A DNA stretch of 12,590 nucleotides from Treponema sp. UBA4326 (GTDB taxonomy: Bacteria > Spirochaetota > Spirochaetia > Treponematales > Treponemataceae): assembly GCA_002393835.1 (NCBI GenBank), contig DGTW01000034.1:1-12590 (forward strand), in the 5' to 3' direction. A program made the position numbers and the translations under genes. The notes under the pieces were generated by a model that saw nothing but the letters and a program-made list of their open reading frames with translations, did not search any database and was not told where the DNA came from. Positions 8,480 to 12,590 of the stretch are shown in pieces; within the stretch, counting starts at the first letter, position 1; the number at the start of each line of letters is the position of its first letter.

Positions 8480-8485
8480 TAGAAT
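8457..8485 (+). promoter_or_regulatory. Repeat-embedded promoter of the phosphohexomutase gene
   Basis: TTGAAT (-35, 8457-8462), a 17-bp spacer and TAGAAT (-10, 8480-8485, 5 of 6 to consensus). The -35 is the junction of the first and second repeat boxes, and the spacer is the rest of the array. The expected start site, near 8491-8493, falls just before the ATG at 8494, so the transcript would be leaderless or would use the ATG at 8506. Its -35 is only 9 bp from the -35 of the divergent promoter. Confidence 0.55.
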
Positions 8486-8493
8486 AGATTGCT

Positions 8494-10326
8494 ATGGAAC
8501 ACGGAATGATTACATCAGCTTCGGGCTGGCGAAAAGTCTTCGCTGTCTCAGGCGACGAAAACGACAATACTTCAAAAATCAGCGAAAATGACAGGATTCT
8601 TGCGGCAATCTCAGCCGAGGTTTTTGCGGATTATATATTAGAAAAAACTTCAAAGCCGGTAGTAATTTTGGGCCAGGATACCCGCCCCACCGGCAGGGCA
8701 ATCTGCGAGGCCATGCTTCCCATTCTCGTTTCAAAAGGAATCAGCGTAAAATATCCGGGCTTTATCGCAGCCCCGGAGATTATGGCATACTCAAAAGTCG
8801 CAAGTGGCTTCATCTATGTTTCTGCAAGCCACAATCCAATCGGCCACAACGGAATCAAATTCGGCCTTGATGACGGCGGAGTTTTGAACGGAATCGAGAA
8901 CGCAAAGCTGGTAAAGGCCTTAAACGAAAAATGTGCCTCAGAAAGCGAGATTGAGCGAATCAAGTCAATTTTAAATCAGAAGAAATCTTTCAAAACCGCC
9001 CAAAGCCCTGAAGAAGCCCGCAACGAAGCAAACGAAATAATCGCCCAGAGCCAGAAAGCAAAGGTCGATGCAAAAAATGCCTACACAGCCTTTTCAAAAG
9101 AGGTCATTTCCGCAAGCTCAAATTCAATCGAACAGGAAAAGCTTTTCTCAAAAATCAAGGAGAGCCTTTCCTTAAACAAAATCGGAATCGTTGCCGACAT
9201 GAACGGCTCTGCCCGCACTCTCTCAATCGACACAAAAATCTTCCGTGATTTGGGAATCTCTTACTACGGACTCAACGACGAGCCGGGAAAAATCGTCCAT
9301 GCGATTATCCCTGAGCCAGAAAATCTCGTCTGGTGTGCGGCTGAGCTGGAGAGATTGCAGAAAGAGGGACACGCTGAAGTAAAGCTGGGCTACATGCCTG
9401 ACTGTGACGGCGACCGGGGAAACATCGTCTTCTGGAACGAAAAATCAGCTAAGGCGGAAGTTTTGAAGGCTCAGGAAGTTTTTGCCCTCTCCGTCCTCTC
9501 TGAGCTTTCTTACATGAAATATCTTGATGAAGTCACTGGCGGAAATACTTCAAAAAATCTTGCGGTAGCGGCAAACTGCCCGACATCCATGAGAATTGAC
9601 GAAATCTGCTCTTCTTTTGGAGCGAAACTTTTCCGTGCGGAAGTGGGCGAGGCAAATGTGGTGAACTTGGCGAGAAAAAAGCGGAGCGAGGGCTTTACCG
9701 TGCGCATTTTGGGCGAAGGAAGCAACGGCGGAAACATCACCCACCCTGCGGCAGTCCGTGACCCACTCAACACGATTTTTGCCCTGGTCAAACTTCTTGT
9801 CTTGCGTGATTCCGAAGAGGGCGGAAAACTTGTCAAAGGTCTTTTCCACATCTGGTGCGACTCTCAGAATCTTCCATATAAAAATGACTTCACACTTCTT
9901 GATGTAATCGAGACTTTGCCGAAATACACGACGACAGGTGTTGCCGAAGAGCGTGCGATTCTCAAAATCAAGACGACAGACCACTCCCTTCTCAAAGGAA
10001 AATTCCAGAAAATCTTTGCGGAAGAATGGGAGTCAAAAAAAGCGGAGCTTTCACAGAAATACGGAATCGAAAACTACGAGGCAATTGGCACGAACGGAAT
10101 CGAAGAAACAAGGAACCTTGCTGACTACTCAAAAAACGGAAAGGGCGGGCTGAAAATCCTCTTCTCCGACAAAGCAAAGAGTCCTGTAGCCTACATCTGG
10201 ATGCGTGGAAGCGGAACAGAGCCGGTTTTCCGAGTCCTCTGCGACGTAAAAGGCGAAAATTCAGCTGAAGAGCACGAGTTGCTAGACTGGGAAAGAGCGA
10301 TGATTCTGAAGGCAGATGAAAAATAA
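8494..10326 (+). CDS. Phosphoglucomutase/phosphomannomutase-family enzyme
   Basis: Alpha-D-phosphohexomutase of 610 aa, expected to interconvert sugar 1- and 6-phosphates in the cytoplasm, feeding glycolysis or glycan precursors. All four family sites are seen: phosphoserine loop SASHNP with Ser112, metal loop D303-C-D-G-D-R308, sugar-binding GEGSNGG (407-413) and phosphate-binding MRGSGTEP (570-577). The GEGSNGG variant of the usual GExSGH and the extra length (typical members are about 450-580 aa) make substrate prediction unsafe. Glucose, mannose or glucosamine phosphates are all possible. Start: ATG at 8494 lies almost at the predicted transcription start. ATG at 8506 (residue 5), with weak GGAA six bases upstream, would leave a short leader and is a real alternative. 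The last two codons and the TAA lie within the 18-bp shared start of the boxed repeat, so the C-terminal tail may be repeat-derived. Confidence 0.92.
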   Translation: MEHGMITSASGWRKVFAVSGDENDNTSKISENDRILAAISAEVFADYILEKTSKPVVILGQDTRPTGRAICEAMLPILVSKGISVKYPGFIAAPEIMAYSKVASGFIYVSASHNPIGHNGIKFGLDDGGVLNGIENAKLVKALNEKCASESEIERIKSILNQKKSFKTAQSPEEARNEANEIIAQSQKAKVDAKNAYTAFSKEVISASSNSIEQEKLFSKIKESLSLNKIGIVADMNGSARTLSIDTKIFRDLGISYYGLNDEPGKIVHAIIPEPENLVWCAAELERLQKEGHAEVKLGYMPDCDGDRGNIVFWNEKSAKAEVLKAQEVFALSVLSELSYMKYLDEVTGGNTSKNLAVAANCPTSMRIDEICSSFGAKLFRAEVGEANVVNLARKKRSEGFTVRILGEGSNGGNITHPAAVRDPLNTIFALVKLLVLRDSEEGGKLVKGLFHIWCDSQNLPYKNDFTLLDVIETLPKYTTTGVAEERAILKIKTTDHSLLKGKFQKIFAEEWESKKAELSQKYGIENYEAIGTNGIEETRNLADYSKNGKGGLKILFSDKAKSPVAYIWMRGSGTEPVFRVLCDVKGENSAEEHELLDWERAMILKADEK

Positions 10327-10424
10327 GACGCGGATATAAAAAAGACGCGGATAAACGCAGATTAACGCAGATAAAAAAAATCTGTGTAATCTGTGTAATC
10401 TGTGGTTTAAAAAAACATCTGCGT
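10318..10424 (+). repeat. Boxed palindromic repeat, copy 2 (overlaps the phosphohexomutase stop codon)
   Basis: Left boxes: GACGCGGAT at 10327-10335 and 10344-10352, and ACGCAGAT at 10355-10362 and 10365-10372. Right boxes: ATCTGTGT at 10380-10387 and 10389-10396, ATCTGTGG at 10398-10405, and a further ATCTGCGT at 10417-10424. Arms fold around an A-rich loop, with G-U wobbles in + strand RNA. The first 18 bp are identical to copy 1 and include the GAA-AAA-TAA end of the upstream gene. The right arm has a 9-bp period against 10 in the left. Translated on the - strand, the element gives a low-complexity peptide with repeated Ile-Thr-Gln, which I do not regard as a gene. Confidence 0.85.
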
Positions 10425-10477
10425 GCCTCAGCGTGCATACGCGCCTATTAACCATCAGCGTGTCCGTTTTTTTTCAG

Positions 10478-10512
10478 AAAAAAGGGCTGCCCCAAAAGAA
10501 AAGGACAGCCCT
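10478..10512 (-). terminator. Intrinsic terminator of the DUF1566-like lipoprotein gene
   Basis: A 7-bp perfect stem AGGGCTG (10483-10489) / CAGCCCT (10506-10512) can be extended by two G-C pairs after one mismatch. On the - strand it is followed by a T6 run (complement of 10478-10483). It lies 26 bases past the lipoprotein stop, in the right orientation. Confidence 0.85.
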
Positions 10513-10538
10513 ACGGTCAATGACAAAGGATTATGCTG

Positions 10539-11687
10539 CTAGAACTGGTGAATTACACGTACATTTTTAGAAGAGTTTTTGGACACTCTTTTTGTACCTC
10601 CATTATAGCCGTTGTAGAAACCCCATGCGTAAATCTCAGGATTATCAATGTCTGTACATTGAGATGATGACCAGTAAGTTTCCTGTGGAAATATTGAGCC
10701 ACCGCACAGATTAATTGCTGGAGTTACAGTTGCCTCGACCTTAAAAAGTTCATACAGTTCCGCAATGCTAGGAATGTACCACCCTTCGGCGTAAGATGTT
10801 CCGCTTACATGGCTTCCTTCCTGATTTGCGTAATTCTTCGCGAAGTGGAATGCGGGATATTTCGCTTCGTCCGCCGTGTCGTCTGCTTTAACATTGATGA
10901 CACCGGTGCTGCCGGTTCCGGACTCAGGATCGATTGGGAAGAAAAGATAAGAGCCAATTTTCGAAAAGTTTGTGCTTCCGTTCTTGTAGTAGGAGAAAGT
11001 GATGGTGTCAGGGTCGTCAGTCGATTCTGGAGTACATTTGATTGCTTTAATGTTTGTGTTGTAGGCATTTGCAGAGCTCGTGCACCATTCTAAAGAGTCG
11101 GAACTCTGAGCCAAACCAACGCCGAGCGTTCGAACTGTTTCGTAATCCCCGATCCAGGAGTGCATCAAACTGATATAACTTTCATCGTTCACATCTGTTC
11201 CCACATAGAAAATAACTGCCACTGCCTTTGCCTTCTGGTCGCCAGTAAGCGTAAGATTATCAGTGTATGGTGTCGCGCTTCCGTCACTGAAAACGATGTC
11301 GCCAACGGCTTTTGCCTTTGACGGCTTTTTGCTTCCGATGTAGGTGGTTTTGATGAATGTCGCACTCACCGATACATTCGCGGCTGGCATGGTGAATGTT
11401 CTTTCATTCCCTGTTCCGCTTACCTCAATATCAGTGCCGCCGTTTTTTACGGAAAGCTCCGAAAGAGTGCAGTCGAAGCTGTCTGATGTTTCCGCTGTAA
11501 TGGTGAGCGTAACCATTTCGCCGGAAGCAAGCCCGCTCGTCTTGCTTGCCGTGACGCTGCCGTTCTCGCTTGCGGTCACGGTGACGGTGTAGGTGGGATA
11601 GTCCTCGTCGTCGTTTTTGCACGAGACAACCCCGAACGCAAGGGCAATGGATGCAAGAACTGCTGCTAATTTTGAAAGCTTTTTCAT
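10539..11687 (-). CDS. Lipoprotein with InlB-B-like repeat and DUF1566-like (C-type-lectin-like) domain
   Basis: Predicted lipoprotein of 382 aa. The signal sequence has a basic start, an Ala/Leu core and lipobox Val-Val-Ser-Cys23, followed by an acidic linker. Residues about 32-113 look like a divergent InlB B-repeat: TVTVTASENGSVTAS, then VTLTITAE and a closing FTMPAANVSVSATF. Residues about 140-382 resemble DUF1566 and related domains: GWYIPSIAELYELF (302-315), YWSSSQ (338-343), AWGFYNG (354-360) and KNVRVIHQF at the end. Such domains are common in secreted or surface proteins; binding is plausible but the ligand is unknown. Start choice: a frame-matched ATG exists at 11699, but GGAGG (11693-11697) lies five bases before ATG 11687, and starting there gives a clean signal peptide. 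The gene is monocistronic, with its own terminator at 10478-10512. A surface or outer-membrane location is inferred. Confidence 0.8.
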   Translation of the reverse strand: MKKLSKLAAVLASIALAFGVVSCKNDDEDYPTYTVTVTASENGSVTASKTSGLASGEMVTLTITAETSDSFDCTLSELSVKNGGTDIEVSGTGNERTFTMPAANVSVSATFIKTTYIGSKKPSKAKAVGDIVFSDGSATPYTDNLTLTGDQKAKAVAVIFYVGTDVNDESYISLMHSWIGDYETVRTLGVGLAQSSDSLEWCTSSANAYNTNIKAIKCTPESTDDPDTITFSYYKNGSTNFSKIGSYLFFPIDPESGTGSTGVINVKADDTADEAKYPAFHFAKNYANQEGSHVSGTSYAEGWYIPSIAELYELFKVEATVTPAINLCGGSIFPQETYWSSSQCTDIDNPEIYAWGFYNGYNGGTKRVSKNSSKNVRVIHQF

Positions 11688-11692
11688 AAAGT

Positions 11693-11697
11693 CCTCC
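11693..11697 (-). promoter_or_regulatory. Strong SD that decides the lipoprotein start
   Basis: GGAGG on the - strand, 5 bases before ATG 11687. It overlaps the alternative upstream ATG at 11699, which has no SD of its own and would prefix four residues to the signal peptide. Confidence 0.85.
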
Positions 11698-11701
11698 ATG
11701 T

Positions 11702-11718
11702 TTGCGGAAAATCCGCAA
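11702..11718 (-). promoter_or_regulatory. Perfect 7-bp hairpin just upstream of the lipoprotein SD
   Basis: TTGCGGA (11702-11708) and TCCGCAA (11712-11718) pair exactly around a 3-base loop. The hairpin ends 4 bases before the SD, so if transcribed it lies in the leader and could limit ribosome access or stabilise the 5' end. If transcription starts downstream of it, it could instead be an operator. Confidence 0.6.
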
Positions 11719-11728
11719 GATTTAAAAT

Positions 11729-11784
11729 AAAAAAGGACACGGAATCAGCCTAAGTGACAGACTGAAAATCCGTGTCCTGTTTTT
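11729..11784. terminator. Bidirectional terminator-like hairpin upstream of the lipoprotein
   Basis: A 10-bp perfect stem AGGACACGGA (11734-11743) / TCCGTGTCCT (11769-11778), with an inner stem TCAG (11745-11748) / CTGA (11762-11765) after a small bulge. It is flanked by A6 on the left and T5 on the right, so it can terminate in both directions. No gene in the window ends here, so it may insulate the lipoprotein gene or be an attenuator in its leader. Confidence 0.75.
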
Positions 11785-11838
11785 GAGAAAGAATGTATCT
11801 GTGCTAAAATTTGGGGTCAGTTCACTACTTGTCGGGAG

Positions 11839-11846
11839 CCCCCCCC
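11839..11846. repeat. C8 homopolymer tract
   Basis: Eight consecutive C (G8 on the - strand) in an otherwise AT-rich stretch. It lies between TTGTCG (11829-11834) and TATAGT (11856-11861), which would be promoter hexamers if the 21-bp spacing were shortened. No gene is directly attached. Confidence 0.7.
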
Positions 11847-11865
11847 TAACAAAATTATAGTATTG

Positions 11866-11921
11866 TTCGTAAATGCATCGAATCGATTCATAACATTAGT
11901 CAGTATAACTTGATTTACGAA
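11866..11921. repeat. 9-bp inverted repeat around a perfect palindrome
   Basis: TTCGTAAAT (11866-11874) and ATTTACGAA (11913-11921) are exact reverse complements 38 bases apart. The 10-bp palindrome GAATCGATTC (11880-11889) lies inside. Role unknown; it could be a protein-binding site or a remnant of a mobile-element end. Confidence 0.6.
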
Positions 11922-12007
11922 AAAATCAAGGATTCGTGCAGGATTGCAGTATAATTGCTGCCCGAGAAGAACTTTCTTAATATTTCTTAAAAAACTCACT
12001 AAAAAAA

Positions 12008-12037
12008 ATGGCAAATCTTCCCGACCTGTGATATACT
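12008..12037 (+). promoter_or_regulatory. Extended -10 promoter of the PGM2-type gene
   Basis: TATACT (12032-12037, 5 of 6) is preceded by TG at 12029-12030, an extended -10. A weak -35, ATGGCA (12008-12013), sits 18 bp upstream. The predicted start near 12044 gives a leader of about 38 bases with AGGAG at 12071-12075. Confidence 0.55.
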
Positions 12038-12081
12038 TTTAAAGATATTTTGATAAAAATCAGATTAGACAGGAGAATAAA

Positions 12082-12590
12082 ATGGAAAAATCAGAAATCC
12101 TTGAACGCGCGAAAAAATATATCGCCGAAGAAAAAGATGTGCGCTTCCGAAAGGAAGTTGAAGACCTTCTTGCAAAGGCAGAGGACAAAGAGGCTCTTGC
12201 AGAGCTTGAAGACCGCTTCTATCAGACGCTTGAATTCGGAACGGGCGGCCTTCGCGGCGTAATGGGCGGCGGAACTAACCGCATGAACACGCTTGAAATC
12301 AACCTTGCAACCCAGGGCCTGGCAAACTATGTCCTCAAAGCCTTCCCCCAGAAAGCAAAGGACGGCACTTTGAGCGCAGTCGTGGCCTATGACTCACGCA
12401 AGAACTCAGATGTTTTCGCTGAGGCTACAGCTCTTATTCTTGCCGCAAACGGAATCAAGGCTTATCTTTTCACAGGCCTTCGCCCGACCCCGGAGCTTTC
12501 TTATGCTATCCGTGAGCTTAAGGCTCAGACTGGCGTTGTCGTAACGGCTTCACACAACCCGCCCCAGTACAACGGCTACAAGGCATACTG
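12082..12590 (+). CDS. PGM2-type phosphohexomutase (phosphoglucomutase/phosphomannomutase), 3' end outside window
   Basis: The frame opens at ATG 12082 and runs to the right edge without a stop: 169 full codons plus two bases. AGGAG (12071-12075) six bases upstream fixes the start. EFGTGGLRG (51-59) followed by MGGGTNRMN is the N-terminal signature of the PGM2/PgcA-type alpha-phosphohexomutases. The phosphoserine loop TASHNP has Ser157, with PQYNGYKAY after it, as in this subfamily. The enzyme should interconvert hexose 1- and 6-phosphates, possibly also pentose phosphates, as some PGM2 relatives do. The family is usually about 550-600 aa, so roughly 70 percent is missing, including the metal- and phosphate-binding loops. 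It belongs to a different subfamily from the 610-aa mutase upstream, so the two are not simple duplicates. Confidence 0.93.
   Translation, partial: MEKSEILERAKKYIAEEKDVRFRKEVEDLLAKAEDKEALAELEDRFYQTLEFGTGGLRGVMGGGTNRMNTLEINLATQGLANYVLKAFPQKAKDGTLSAVVAYDSRKNSDVFAEATALILAANGIKAYLFTGLRPTPELSYAIRELKAQTGVVVTASHNPPQYNGYKAY

Larger units (their letters stand above)
11785..12031. other. Gene-free stretch with no credible ORF
   Basis: The region from the lipoprotein start to 12081 carries no convincing gene. After the terminator-like hairpin it is AT-rich and contains GGGGTCAGTTCAC (11813-11825), a C8 tract, a long inverted repeat around a perfect palindrome, and GCAG/CTGC repeats near 11945-11966. 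A 65-codon - strand frame (12014-11817) starts with TTG and has no well-spaced SD. A remnant of a mobile element is possible but unproven. Confidence 0.5.

Noticed and set aside
9992..10438. A 148-codon - strand frame starting in the boxed repeat and running into the phosphohexomutase gene
   Set aside because: Its N-terminal residues are the translated repeat (Ile-Thr-Gln-Ile-Thr-Gln), and the rest is antisense to a gene with a full set of catalytic motifs.
10809..11093. A 94-codon + strand frame inside the lipoprotein gene
   Set aside because: It is antisense to a protein with a clear signal peptide and domain pattern, and shows no SD or family resemblance.
11699..11699. Upstream ATG as the lipoprotein start
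   Set aside because: The GGAGG that serves ATG 11687 overlaps it, and it would add acidic residues before the signal peptide.
11817..12014. A 65-codon - strand frame in the gene-free stretch
   Set aside because: TTG start, no well-spaced SD, no recognisable family and it crosses the C8 tract; nothing distinguishes it from a chance frame.

Overview
The window looks like a chromosomal segment of a spirochaete, most likely a Treponema-type species. This is an inference from gene content: a lipid-anchored trypsin-like protease, a MAF/DUF115 (flagellin-modification type) protein, a PpiD/SurA-like membrane chaperone, a lipoprotein pairing an InlB-B-like repeat with a DUF1566-like domain, and phosphohexomutases. 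Base composition is moderate to AT-rich. No tRNA, rRNA, CRISPR array, intact insertion sequence or phage gene was seen.

Layout. (1) Positions 2-4917, + strand: the 3' part of an unrecognised protein with three DxDxDG-type calcium-loop motifs, a lipobox-bearing HtrA/S1C-like protease (1 base downstream) and lepA (43 bases downstream). The tight spacing suggests one operon, with an envelope protease cotranscribed with the ribosome-associated GTPase. (2) Positions 4918-5142: a convergent intergenic region with a long boxed palindromic repeat and a separate 13-bp direct repeat. (3) Positions 5143-8381, - strand: a two-gene operon, PpiD/SurA-like protein then MAF/DUF115 protein, only 2 bases apart. 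(4) Positions 8382-8493: a compact divergent promoter region. The leftward promoter is near-consensus. The rightward one is built out of a tandem repeat arm. (5) Positions 8494-10326, + strand: a 610-aa phosphoglucomutase/phosphomannomutase-family enzyme, whose stop codon lies inside a second copy of the boxed palindrome (10318-10424). (6) Positions 10478-11784: a - strand lipoprotein with its own terminator and two hairpins in its upstream region. (7) Positions 11785-12081: a gene-free stretch with a C8 tract, inverted repeats and an extended -10 promoter. (8) Positions 12082-12590, + strand: the 5' part of a second, PGM2-type phosphohexomutase cut by the window edge.

The genes themselves belong mostly to known families. 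The more unusual signal is in the intergenic DNA. The boxed repeat (8-bp boxes such as ACGCGGAT and ATCTGTGT in palindromic arms) occurs as two full copies after genes and one half copy inside a promoter. Both full copies begin with the same 18-bp sequence, and in one of them that sequence supplies the last two codons and stop of the upstream gene. I see no convincing new multi-gene system.
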